48,320 nt of DNA from Anaerofustis sp. (lineage in GTDB: Bacteria; Bacillota; Clostridia; Eubacteriales; Anaerofustaceae): contig NZ_JAHZIA010000047.1 in the NCBI RefSeq assembly GCF_019420015.1, positions 28,268 through 76,587 of the forward strand. Direction: 5' to 3'. The position numbers and the translations under genes were made by a program. Of this stretch, positions 16,564 to 24,302 are shown one piece after another. Positions within the stretch are counted from its first letter, which is position 1, and the number at the start of each line of letters is the position of its first letter. Below the pieces are notes generated by a model. The model made no database searches, was not told the origin of the DNA, and was given only the letters and a program-made list of their open reading frames with translations.

Positions 16564-17407
16564 ATTTAAACATCTTTACTATTTCGTTCATATGAGAAAC
16601 AGCTTCTTTATATCCAAAATCATAAACCTGTTTTATATAATTTTCATCCAATTTAACCTTCGTATCTTCAAGATAAGGATTCAATATCAAATCAGAAGAT
16701 TCAATACCTTTTATGAGACTTCTTGCTGCCATAATATCCATGGTTGCAAATATCATATCAAAATACTTGGTACTGTCAGTTCCGATTTTGGAATATGCTT
16801 TTAAATTCACACTCAAAACTTTATCACAACCTTTATCTTTAAGTATGTCTGCAGGCATATTATTTAACACCAACCCATCAACCAGAGTATACTTATCACT
16901 CACAACAGGAGTAAAAACTCCGGGAATGGCACTGCTGGCTCTGACAGCCGTTGCAAGGCGACCTTTATCCATCACAACCAATCCACCGCTCTTCAAGTCT
17001 ACACTTACAACATAGAAAGGAATCAAAGTTTCGTTGAATAATTTATCCCCGCCTATACCGATAAAAAAATCTTCAATATTTTTTGAATCTATCGAAGGGG
17101 AAAAACTTAACCCCTTAAAAGAATTTAAAAATTCTTTTGGCGACTCAAAACTAAGTTTATTTCTTACACTTTTATAGTTGATTATATCCCTTACTTCCAT
17201 GCTGAGGGAGTAATCAAGCATTTCATCCGCACTAACCCCCAAAGCATAAAGAGCTCCGACGATACTTCCGGCACTGTTGCCGCTTACCATATCGAACTTT
17301 ATTCCATTTTCTTCAAGAGCTTTGATGACACCTATATGAGCAAAACCTTTTATTCCGCCACCGCTGAAACATATACCCTTTTTTTTCTTTTTTATAAAAT
17401 TAAACAT
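16562..17407 (-). CDS. Patatin-like phospholipase (RssA-type)
   Basis: A 281-residue serine lipid hydrolase. The oxyanion-hole glycines (SGGGIKG, residues 15-21), nucleophile Ser45 in GNSAGS, and catalytic Asp in VDGLVLNN form the patatin Ser-Asp dyad. A lysine-rich N-terminus (FIKKKKKGICFSGGG) suggests binding to anionic membranes. It should hydrolyse phospholipid or a related acyl ester in the cytoplasm. The frame continues upstream to 17464, but GAGGTG precedes the ATG at 17407 and the extension is hydrophobic without homology to the family, so I use 17407. Confidence 0.92.
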   Translation of the reverse strand: MFNFIKKKKKGICFSGGGIKGFAHIGVIKALEENGIKFDMVSGNSAGSIVGALYALGVSADEMLDYSLSMEVRDIINYKSVRNKLSFESPKEFLNSFKGLSFSPSIDSKNIEDFFIGIGGDKLFNETLIPFYVVSVDLKSGGLVVMDKGRLATAVRASSAIPGVFTPVVSDKYTLVDGLVLNNMPADILKDKGCDKVLSVNLKAYSKIGTDSTKYFDMIFATMDIMAARSLIKGIESSDLILNPYLEDTKVKLDENYIKQVYDFGYKEAVSHMNEIVKMFK

Positions 17408-17465
17408 ACTCAAACACCTCTTTTTTATATTATAACAAAATTTAAATAATAGTAAACAAATCATC

Positions 17466-17494
17466 TTGACACTTAACCAAAAATTAATTAAAAT
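17466..17494 (+). promoter_or_regulatory. Promoter of tRNA-Thr
   Basis: Consensus TTGACA (17466-17471), 17 bases, TAAAAT (17489-17494). The start would fall a few bases before the mature tRNA end. Confidence 0.65.
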
Positions 17495-17504
17495 ATAACC
17501 ACGA

Positions 17505-17580
17505 GCTATTATAACTCAGCTGGTAGAGTAACTCATTCGTAATGAGTAAGTCGTCGGTTCGAGTCCGACTAATAGCTCCA
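17505..17580 (+). tRNA. tRNA-Thr, anticodon CGT
   Basis: A complete 76-base cloverleaf with encoded CCA. Acceptor GCTATTA pairs with TAATAGC. The D stem is ACTC/GAGT. The anticodon arm is ACTCA-TTCGTAA-TGAGT, so the anticodon is CGT, reading the threonine codon ACG. The T arm is GTCGG-TTCGAGT-CCGAC. It is a single-gene unit with its own promoter and terminator. Confidence 0.96.
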
Positions 17581-17591
17581 TCTTAAGAGAA

Positions 17592-17627
17592 AAACCTTAC
17601 AGACAACAGTTTGTAAGGTTTATTTTT
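17592..17627 (+). terminator. Terminator of tRNA-Thr
   Basis: AAACCTTACA and TGTAAGGTTT pair around a 10-base loop and run into ATTTTTTAT. The next 230 bases to the XRE gene hold no gene that I can support. Confidence 0.75.
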
Positions 17628-17856
17628 TATAACTAAAATTCTCTTTTCGAAAATTTTTTTCTATAAAATTTAAAATTATTAAGATATTCAATCCAAATAC
17701 AAAAACATATATATATTAAAAGCAAATATAAATAAAAAATCCAATTTATAAACATAATATTATTGTGATTCCTATTGACGCTTTCTATTTCTTACATAAA
17801 AAACACCTACCCTTTCGGTATAATGCTAATTATCTCATCAATAAATCAAAACAATT

Positions 17857-18366
17857 TTAACTTTTCTTTCTGGTCAAGATAATACCAATAAATAATCCAA
17901 TAATTATAACCGGTGATACCCTAACAAATAACCATTCAAATGAATGGAAAGCAACGCCTAAAACAGCATTTTCGGGGCTATTATAATTCCAACTTAAATA
18001 TGGACTGTCTAATAAAATCAAAGATATAAAAATACCCATTACAATTATGCATAATGAAATTAATGTCCAATGCATCACTTTTCTTCTCTTGTTACTTCTT
18101 TGTGATAATTGTAAATTTATTATCTCAAGTTTTTCACAAATCACTTTTAAATCATCAACTTTAGATTCAGCAATACTTTCTCCCAACAATGTGCTTACAG
18201 GTATTTCAAGAATTTCTGATATCGAAATTAACATTTGTGCATCAGGAACCGATAAACCCGTTTCCCATTTAGAAACTGTCTGTCTAACCACATTTAACTT
18301 TATAGCAAGCTCTTCTTGCGAAAGTCCTTTTGATTTTCTTGCTGATTTAAGATTTTCTTTTAACAT
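17857..18366 (-). CDS. XRE-family regulator with C-terminal membrane domain
   Basis: A 168-residue protein with an N-terminal Cro/C1-type HTH (LKSARKSKGLSQEELAIKLN, then VVRQTVSKWETGLSVPD) and two hydrophobic segments near the C-terminus (TLISLCIIVMGIFISLILL and VSPVIIIGLFIGIILT). HTH-membrane regulators of this form are common in Clostridia, often next to the transporter or stress gene they control. The frame can be read upstream to 18426, but GGGAG ahead of the ATG at 18366 and the match to the family N-terminus decide the start. It lies 135 bases downstream of the broken MerR gene on the same strand; no transporter is next to it. Confidence 0.85.
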   Translation of the reverse strand: MLKENLKSARKSKGLSQEELAIKLNVVRQTVSKWETGLSVPDAQMLISISEILEIPVSTLLGESIAESKVDDLKVICEKLEIINLQLSQRSNKRRKVMHWTLISLCIIVMGIFISLILLDSPYLSWNYNSPENAVLGVAFHSFEWLFVRVSPVIIIGLFIGIILTRKKS

Positions 18367-18501
18367 TTTAAAATAACTCCCTTCTTTGCAAATATTATAT
18401 AAACGACAACCCGTTGCGGCAAGCAATGCTTATTAACATTTAAAGTTTATCATTGTAAATAAACATTTCTTACTGATATATTGGAGTTTATGTAACATAT
18501 G

Positions 18502-19374
18502 CTATTTTATATATTCGGGATAGTTTTTAATAAATTTATCATTTGCTTTTATCATATGTTCATAATACTCATTATAAAGTGGACTTAATTTTCTCATTGC
18601 GGGTATAAACTTTTCATAATAACCATTGATAGCACAAACATTTTTCATTATTTCCATTAACCTATTGGCAGGTGAGGTTTTAAATTCATCTGTTTTCTTA
18701 TACTTATTATATTGGTCTAATACTTCTTTGTTTGTTCTTACAAAATTATCTATATCCTTTATATTCTCATCCTTTGCTCGAATAATATCACTTATTTTTT
18801 CTTGCCATTCTTCGCTTGCATACCTTTCTAAGTACTCATCTAAATATTCTTGTAAATCTTTTGGTATTTCAATATCTGGAACATCGTCAAAAAAGTCAAT
18901 TATCTCTTTAAAAGCCTCCATTTGTTCGGCCGTTTCAATCCTCCCTGTAAGATACCTGGAATAATTTAAACATATAAGTTTCCCATAATAACTTGGAAAT
19001 AACTCCTCCAATTTTTTAATAATAATCGATTTGGAATTTATATTATTTATTTACTGCTCTAAATTTTCTAAACTTTCTCCGCTACATAGCCTTTGTAAAA
19101 TATCTTGCTTTACCTTTTCTTTCTCCAATTCAAGAGTCCTTTTATATAGAATAGACTTTAATTCATCCGGTCTTGCAAGAATACTTTTAATTTCAAATAT
19201 ACTCAATTCCAATCTTCTATATAAAGCAATTTTCTTTAAAATTTCTATATCCTGATTTGAAAAATCCCTATATCTGTTTTCAAGAACATGTGGAGTTACC
19301 AGCCCTTGTTCAGTATAATATTCAACTGCTTTTTTAGTTAAACCACATAGTTTCGCAACTTCATTTATAAACAT
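18502..19374 (-). pseudogene. MerR-family transcriptional regulator interrupted by an in-frame TAA
   Basis: The first 107 residues (start MFINEVAKLCG at 19374) are a MerR winged-helix domain: LTKKAVEYYTEQGLVTP, then YRDFSNQDIEILKKIALYRRL. Translation stops at TAA 19051-19053, right after SLENLEQ. Reading on in the same frame gives INNINSKSIIIKKLEELF and then a 180-residue helical domain (YYGKLICLNYSRYLTGRIE...) of the kind that follows the MerR domain in clostridial regulators. The second half has no ATG or ribosome site of its own; only a TTG at 19011. One nonsense change thus seems to have split a gene of 290 codons. The truncated DNA-binding half could still bind but would lack its sensor. 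A sequencing error or readthrough is the alternative. Confidence 0.75.
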
Positions 19375-19393
19375 TATAATCACCTCTTATATT

Positions 19394-19424
19394 ATTGTAA
19401 TCCACCCCGTAATGGCATAGTCAA
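19394..19424 (-). promoter_or_regulatory. MerR-type promoter with 19-base spacer
   Basis: TTGACT (19424-19419) and TACAAT (19399-19394) are separated by 19 bases, the over-long spacer that MerR proteins remodel. The spacer contains ATGCCATTACGGGGTGG, an imperfect dyad centred on TTACGG. The leader is only about a dozen bases. This points to autoregulation of the MerR gene. Confidence 0.6.
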
Positions 19425-19634
19425 TAACTTTTTTATTTATTTTTTATAATACTTAATTAAGTGACAAATTACTGTTTTTTAATTTGTTTATTATAACGAT
19501 TATATTATTAATTAAAAATATTCTTTTAAATATTTTTAAATTAACGGACAATATTTATATAATACATTATCACAAAAAAATTAATGTTTATTAATCTTGC
19601 ATTTTGGTGTAAAATATAGAAGGAGAGGTAATAT

Positions 19635-20522
19635 ATGAATTTTTATCAATTTTTAAAGGACATAAAAGGGTTTTTTGATAAATTAAGCAAAGATTATATT
19701 TATACTTTCGCTGCCCAAACAGCCTTTTTTATGATGTTTTCATTTATTCCTCTAATAATGATTATCGTACTGCTTGTCCAGTATCTTCCTCTTACACAAG
19801 AGGAATTGATAAGCATATCGATGCATATCTTCCCTCATGCCTTGTCGGGATTCATTAATAACTTACTTAAAGGTTTATATATAAATTATTCAGGCACTGT
19901 TCTTGCCATAACATTCATAACCCTTCTTTGGTCCGCTTCAAAAGGCATATATGCCATATCCAAAGGTCTTAATACCATATACAGAACCGAAGACAGCAGA
20001 AACTACATTTATATAAGAGGTATATCTTTAATATATACAATATGTTTCGGTTTGATTTTTTTAACAATTATTATACTTTTAATATTCGGAATCAATATAG
20101 TTAAATTCTTGGAAAGCAAACTGTTCTTTATAGGCTCTTTTCATATCAATTACAGCTATATAGGCGGATTCCTTCTTTTGTGTATCATATTTTTGATTAT
20201 GTTCTGCTTTCTGCCTAAAAGAAAATTTAAAATATTAAAAGAACTTCCCGGCGCAATCTTTTCTGCAGCGGGATGGATTATATTCTCATTCTTATATTCT
20301 CTTTATATAACAAAGGTGGGAGCAAATTCACTGATTTACGGTTCTTTAAGCGCCGTTATTCTATTTATGCTTTGGCTTTATTTTTGTATGTATATCATTT
20401 TTCTCGGAGGAGAAATAAATGTTATTTTTCAAAACTACAATATCAGAAAAAAGATAAAACTCTGGTTTACAAAACCAAGAAAAAAAGCAACTTTAAAAGA
20501 TTATATAAAACTATTGTTTTAA
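19635..20522 (+). CDS. YihY/virulence factor BrkB family membrane protein
   Basis: A 295-residue integral membrane protein with six hydrophobic segments. The family hallmarks are present: FAAQTAFFMMFSFIPLIMI near the N-terminus, LLWSASKGIYAISKGLNTIY in the middle, and SLIYGSLSAVILFMLWLY with FLGGEINV at the end. The family was once called RNase BN, but that activity belongs to another protein. The true function, probably transport or envelope integrity, is not established. GGAGAGG precedes the ATG. It converges on the GDSL hydrolase with 13 bases between the stops. Confidence 0.9.
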   Translation: MNFYQFLKDIKGFFDKLSKDYIYTFAAQTAFFMMFSFIPLIMIIVLLVQYLPLTQEELISISMHIFPHALSGFINNLLKGLYINYSGTVLAITFITLLWSASKGIYAISKGLNTIYRTEDSRNYIYIRGISLIYTICFGLIFLTIIILLIFGINIVKFLESKLFFIGSFHINYSYIGGFLLLCIIFLIMFCFLPKRKFKILKELPGAIFSAAGWIIFSFLYSLYITKVGANSLIYGSLSAVILFMLWLYFCMYIIFLGGEINVIFQNYNIRKKIKLWFTKPRKKATLKDYIKLLF

Positions 20523-20535
20523 AATAAACATACTT

Positions 20536-21072
20536 CTATCCAAGTTCAGCCAAAACCTTATTAACCTCATCAGCAAGGGATTTTGCCGATAGCTCACTAA
20601 AATGTACACCATCAATAGTAATATCAGCCCCTGCTGACTTAAGCATTTCTTGCTTTGAATAAATATCTATATAATAAAAATCATACTTTACACTAAGTTC
20701 CTCTATAACTTTGTTTCTGTGAACAACTAATTCATTGGTGTTATAAATGAACTCCACATAAGGAAGACCTATTACCACAACTCTTTTATCTTTTTCTTTA
20801 AGCAGTTTTAGAATCCTTTCATATACATTATCAAATAAAAATTCATTTTCATTCAAAAACAAACAATCATTTATACCGACAAATAAAATATATGTACTTA
20901 TATCATCATATTCCTCATTTTCCAAGCATCTTTTAAGCCTAAACAATACTCCCTCGGCCGTATCTCCGTCAATACCTTTGTTCACCGTTATATATTTTTC
21001 ATCTAAAAAGCCTCTGTAAGTATATCCGATTGCTCCGTTAGTAAGACTGTCTCCTATACATATTACTTTCAT
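20536..21072 (-). CDS. GDSL/SGNH-family hydrolase
   Basis: A 178-residue cytoplasmic ester hydrolase of the SGNH fold. Block I is CIGDSLTNG with nucleophile Ser9. Block II glycine is in NKGIDGDTAEG. Block III is VGINDC (the Asn of GxND), and block V is IDGVHFS with the catalytic Asp and His. It resembles TesA/Rhamnogalacturonan acetylesterase-type lipases; no signal peptide is present. The substrate cannot be told. GACGGAG precedes the ATG at 21072, and the stop is TAG. Confidence 0.88.
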   Translation of the reverse strand: MKVICIGDSLTNGAIGYTYRGFLDEKYITVNKGIDGDTAEGVLFRLKRCLENEEYDDISTYILFVGINDCLFLNENEFLFDNVYERILKLLKEKDKRVVVIGLPYVEFIYNTNELVVHRNKVIEELSVKYDFYYIDIYSKQEMLKSAGADITIDGVHFSELSAKSLADEVNKVLAELG

Positions 21073-21230
21073 GTTTCACTCCGTCTTTAAATAATAAAAT
21101 ATCATATACAAATTTTACCACAATTTTATCATTAAAACATGTGTTAATAATGTAATACAAAAGGACAAATCAAGTTTATAAAAAATTTAAATCATATTTA
21201 TGTTAAAATAAATACGGAGGTAAAATAAAA

Positions 21231-22148
21231 ATGGATATAAAAAATGTATTTATTGTAGGAGCAGGCGCACTCGGAATGATGTACGCACCTTTTTTTATAA
21301 ATGCACTTGGAAAAGACAATGTTTATTTTATAGCAGACGAACAAAGAACATTAAAATATAATAATACAGATTATTACATAAATGATAAACATTATATTTT
21401 TAATTTTGTTTGTGAAAAAATAACATCAAAAAAGGCAGACTTAATAATATTTGCAGTAAAATTCACAGGTATGGATCAAGCAATAAGAACAGTAAAAAAT
21501 ATAGTGGATGACAATACTATCTTTCTTTCCGTAATGAACGGAATAGAAAGTGAAGAAATAATAAAAAAGCATTATTCAAAAAAACATCTGCTTTACTGTG
21601 AAGTTCATGGAATGGACGCAGTAAAAGAAGATAATAAAATTTATTTTGACAATGTCGGTACAATATGCTTTTCAAGTGAAGACAACAAAATAAACGAAGA
21701 TGTAATAAAAGTAAAAAATCTATTAGAAAAATCAGGACTTAATTATGAAATCCCCCGGGATATTAAATATAAAATGTGGAATAAGTTAATGTTAAACGAT
21801 GCCGTAAACCAAGTATGTGCAGTATTCGAAACAAATTACGGAGGAATTCAAAAAGAAGGAAAAGCACGCAAAATGGTAATAGATGTAATGAAGGAAGTTC
21901 AAAAAATAGCAAAGGCAGAAGGGGTAACACTAACCGATAACGACATTAAAAACTGGCTCATGCTTATGGATACTCTTTCACCAAACAATATGCCATCTTT
22001 AAGACAAGATACAAAAGCAAAAAGAAAAACAGAAGTGGAGCTGTTCTCGGGAACAATGATAAAACTGGGGAAAAAACACAATATCAAAACACCCCTTAAT
22101 GACTATTTATACAAAAAAATAAAAGAAATTGAAAACAGTTATAAATAA
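21231..22148 (+). CDS. 2-dehydropantoate 2-reductase-like protein (ketopantoate reductase family)
   Basis: A 305-residue NADP-dependent reductase of the ApbA/PanE family. The N-terminal Rossmann motif is VGAGALGMMY, followed by AVKFTGMDQAI. The conserved catalytic Lys lies in KYKMWNKLMLND, and the C-terminal active-site helix reads SLRQDTKAKRKTEVELFSG, where PanE has S-x-x-Q-D...R-x-T-E-I-D. It could supply pantoate for coenzyme A, but many paralogs in this family act on other 2-oxoacids, and panB, panC and panD are absent here. GGAGG precedes the ATG at 21231. Confidence 0.85.
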   Translation: MDIKNVFIVGAGALGMMYAPFFINALGKDNVYFIADEQRTLKYNNTDYYINDKHYIFNFVCEKITSKKADLIIFAVKFTGMDQAIRTVKNIVDDNTIFLSVMNGIESEEIIKKHYSKKHLLYCEVHGMDAVKEDNKIYFDNVGTICFSSEDNKINEDVIKVKNLLEKSGLNYEIPRDIKYKMWNKLMLNDAVNQVCAVFETNYGGIQKEGKARKMVIDVMKEVQKIAKAEGVTLTDNDIKNWLMLMDTLSPNNMPSLRQDTKAKRKTEVELFSGTMIKLGKKHNIKTPLNDYLYKKIKEIENSYK

Positions 22149-22226
22149 ATGATAATATACTAAATCCGAATATTGCCGTACCATATGCCACTTTAAAATA
22201 TCATTCACAAATTTTATTCATCCTTA

Positions 22227-22240
22227 ATACTATATAGTAT
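22227..22240 (+). repeat. Perfect 14-base palindrome upstream of the small membrane gene
   Basis: ATACTATATAGTAT lies about 25 bases before the ATG at 22265, over the likely promoter. It may be an operator, but AT-rich palindromes arise easily here. Confidence 0.35.
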
Positions 22241-22264
22241 AAATAATAAGGAGGAAAGAAAAAA

Positions 22265-22435
22265 ATGAATTGCCATAATGATAGAATGATAATAGATTGT
22301 CTGCTCGCTTGTATTATCTTCATTTTACTTGTTTTGGTCTTTCCTAAATGGATATGGTACGCTCTTATAATAGCCGGAGTCGTATATTGCTTTTTCAATA
22401 TGTTCAAAGATAATTTTCATAACATAGGAAGGTAA
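22265..22435 (+). CDS. Small single-span membrane protein, 56 residues
   Basis: I read this gene directly. A full AAGGAGG site lies 8 bases before ATG 22265, and the frame runs 56 codons to TAA, followed by a terminator. The protein starts MNCHNDRMIIDCLLACIIF and holds a hydrophobic stretch, FILLVLVFPKWIWYALIIAG, which may fold as one or two membrane passes. It ends with a polar tail, KDNFHNIGR. Three cysteines (positions 3, 12, 16) lie before or at the start of the first span and one (41) in the second. I recognise no family. The combination of ribosome site, palindrome and terminator makes it a likely real gene. Confidence 0.6.
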   Translation: MNCHNDRMIIDCLLACIIFILLVLVFPKWIWYALIIAGVVYCFFNMFKDNFHNIGR

Positions 22436-22440
22436 TAAAA

Positions 22441-22464
22441 AAAGATAGTTAACAAACTATCTTT
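22441..22464. terminator. Bidirectional terminator between the small membrane gene and rpmB
   Basis: AAAGATAGTT and AACTATCTTT around AACA, with T-rich flanks on both strands. The minus-strand tract is a longer T run, so it mainly serves rpmB. Confidence 0.7.
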
Positions 22465-22482
22465 ATTTATATTATCTTTAAT

Positions 22483-22671
22483 TTACGCTTTTTCTACTTT
22501 ACCAGAACGTAAACATCTAGTACAAACTTGTACGTTTTTGGTTGTATTATTTTCAACAATTCTAACTTTCTTCAAATTAGGTTTCCAAGTTCTCTTTGTG
22601 TGAATGTTTGAGTGACTTACTTGGTGACCGCTTGTAATTTTTTTACCGCATACATAACATTCTTTAGGCAT
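22483..22671 (-). CDS. rpmB: 50S ribosomal protein L28
   Basis: A 62-residue large-subunit protein. The two cysteine pairs of the zinc-binding form are present (CYVCGKK at the N-terminus, CTRCLRSGKV at the C-terminus). The central SHSNIHTKRTWKPNLKKV is the L28 signature. GGAGG precedes the ATG. It is transcribed alone from its own promoter in the gap before thiN. Confidence 0.97.
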   Translation of the reverse strand: MPKECYVCGKKITSGHQVSHSNIHTKRTWKPNLKKVRIVENNTTKNVQVCTRCLRSGKVEKA

Positions 22672-22726
22672 AATACATTCCTCCTATATCTAAAACATAA
22701 TTTCTTACTTCTTCACAGTACACAAT

Positions 22727-22755
22727 ATTATATCAAAGTTTTATACCAAATGCAA
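22727..22755 (-). promoter_or_regulatory. Promoter of rpmB
   Basis: TTGCAT (22755-22750), 17 bases, TATAAT (22732-22727). It lies in the gap after thiN, so rpmB need not depend on the long upstream operon. Confidence 0.6.
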
Positions 22756-22789
22756 ACTTATTTTTGCATTTTTTTTAAATTTATAGCTT

Positions 22790-23422
22790 TTATTTGTCTT
22801 TTGAAACTACAGAAAGCAAATTACCGTTATCAAATATAACTTCTGCCAATTCCAAAATAACTTTATTGCTTATGGCAATCGGATCGTATTTATTTAATAT
22901 ATAATTATTCAAAGGATAATAAAATCCTTTTAAAGTTATATTTACATCATTGTCCAAAGCAAAAAAAGAAACCGTACTTCCTGTCATATTTTCTAAAACA
23001 AAACTTTCTTTATGCATTCTTATCTCGTTTTGCTCATTAATCAAGGTGCATTTTATATTTCTATCAAGAGCTCTCTTAAGAATAAGAATATTACCGAAAG
23101 TGTGATCAAACCTGGACCCGACTCCCTGGAGAATAAGCACCTCTTTTGCTCCGTTATTTAATGCATAATCCAAAGCGACGGCAGTATCTGTATCGTCTTT
23201 TTCAACCTTCAACTTCAATATTTTATTTTCATATTTTTGTTTTAATTTTATGTCCACACTATCCAAATCGCCAATTAACAGATTTGCTTCCATTCCTATA
23301 TGATCAAGGTAATTTGCACCTTTGTCAATGGCAATAGTAAAGTCCGGATTATATGTATCTACTGTCTTCTTAAAAAAGTTATAATCGAAAACTTCTCCGC
23401 CACTTACTAATAAAAATTTCAC
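22790..23422 (-). CDS. thiN: Thiamine pyrophosphokinase
   Basis: This enzyme transfers pyrophosphate from ATP to thiamine to make the active cofactor. The 210-residue product shows the family motifs: IAIDKGANYL, then LLIGDLDSVD (metal and ATP site), then VEKDDTDTAVALDYAL and GVGSRFDHTFGNI. It overlaps the rsgA stop by one base (ATGA-type overlap), so the two are translationally coupled. It is the last gene of the long rpoZ-thiN transcript. In related genomes rpe (ribulose-phosphate epimerase) often stands between rsgA and thiN; it is missing here. Confidence 0.95.
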   Translation of the reverse strand: MKFLLVSGGEVFDYNFFKKTVDTYNPDFTIAIDKGANYLDHIGMEANLLIGDLDSVDIKLKQKYENKILKLKVEKDDTDTAVALDYALNNGAKEVLILQGVGSRFDHTFGNILILKRALDRNIKCTLINEQNEIRMHKESFVLENMTGSTVSFFALDNDVNITLKGFYYPLNNYILNKYDPIAISNKVILELAEVIFDNGNLLSVVSKDK

Positions 23423-24300
23423 TAATATTTATTTTCCTTTATTTTTAATTCTTCGTAAATTTGCTTATATGTATTATATCTGGTTAAATTTATTTTCCCT
23501 CTGTTTACAGCGTCTTTCACACCGCAATTAGGTTCGTTTATATGAACACAGTTAAGGTATTTACATTCTGCATACGGTAGGAAGTCATTGTAATAATGAT
23601 GTAAATCTTCTTTTTTCACATCAAACACTTCCAAAGATGAAAATCCGGGAGTATCGGCAATAAAAGTATTCTCATCTTCCATAAAAAGTTCACAGTGTCT
23701 GGTAGTATGTCTTCCCCTTTTTATCTTTCTGCTAACATGAGATGTTTGAAGGTTAAAATCTTCAAACAAAGAATTGATAAGAGAAGATTTCCCGGCACCG
23801 GATACCCCCATAAAAACACTTGAGTTATTTTTCAGCAGCCTTCTTACTTCACCAATCCCCTCATCTGTCACATTGCTTGTAAATATAACATTTAACCCCG
23901 CATTTTCATATATTCCCTTTATTCGATTCATCTCTTCTTCATCTACAAGATCACTTTTATTAAAACATACATTTAAATTGACATTTTTTATGCTCGCATT
24001 AATAATCATTTTATCCAAAAGGAAATAACTTATATCAGGCTCTTTGATGGCACAAACAATAATTATATTGTCAACATTGGAAATACTTGGTCTTATCAAC
24101 AGATTTTTTCTGTTTTCTATTTTTTCTATATTTCCTTCATCTTCCGCTACGGCACTGAACAATACATTATCTCCTACTGTAGGTGTTATCTTTTGTTTTC
24201 TGAAAATTCCTCGGGCTTTTAGTACGTATTCCTTTTGATCGTCATAAGAATAGACAGTATAAAAACTGCCTACTCCTTTTAATATTTTACCTCTTAACAT
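23422..24300 (-). CDS. rsgA: Ribosome small subunit-dependent GTPase A
   Basis: RsgA is a circularly permuted GTPase that checks maturation of the 30S decoding centre. The 292-residue product begins with an OB-fold. The G motifs then come in permuted order: NKSDLVD (G4), GVSGAGKSSLIN (G1), and DTPGFS (G3). The C-terminal zinc finger reads CKYLNCVHINEPNCGV. It starts two bases after the prkC stop, within the same operon as the PASTA kinase and phosphatase, the usual Firmicute order. Confidence 0.97.
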   Translation of the reverse strand: MLRGKILKGVGSFYTVYSYDDQKEYVLKARGIFRKQKITPTVGDNVLFSAVAEDEGNIEKIENRKNLLIRPSISNVDNIIIVCAIKEPDISYFLLDKMIINASIKNVNLNVCFNKSDLVDEEEMNRIKGIYENAGLNVIFTSNVTDEGIGEVRRLLKNNSSVFMGVSGAGKSSLINSLFEDFNLQTSHVSRKIKRGRHTTRHCELFMEDENTFIADTPGFSSLEVFDVKKEDLHHYYNDFLPYAECKYLNCVHINEPNCGVKDAVNRGKINLTRYNTYKQIYEELKIKENKY

Positions 24301-24302
24301 GA

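Noticed and set aside
22201..22407. 68-residue minus-strand frame
   Set aside because: It is antisense to the 56-residue membrane gene, which has the ribosome site and terminator.
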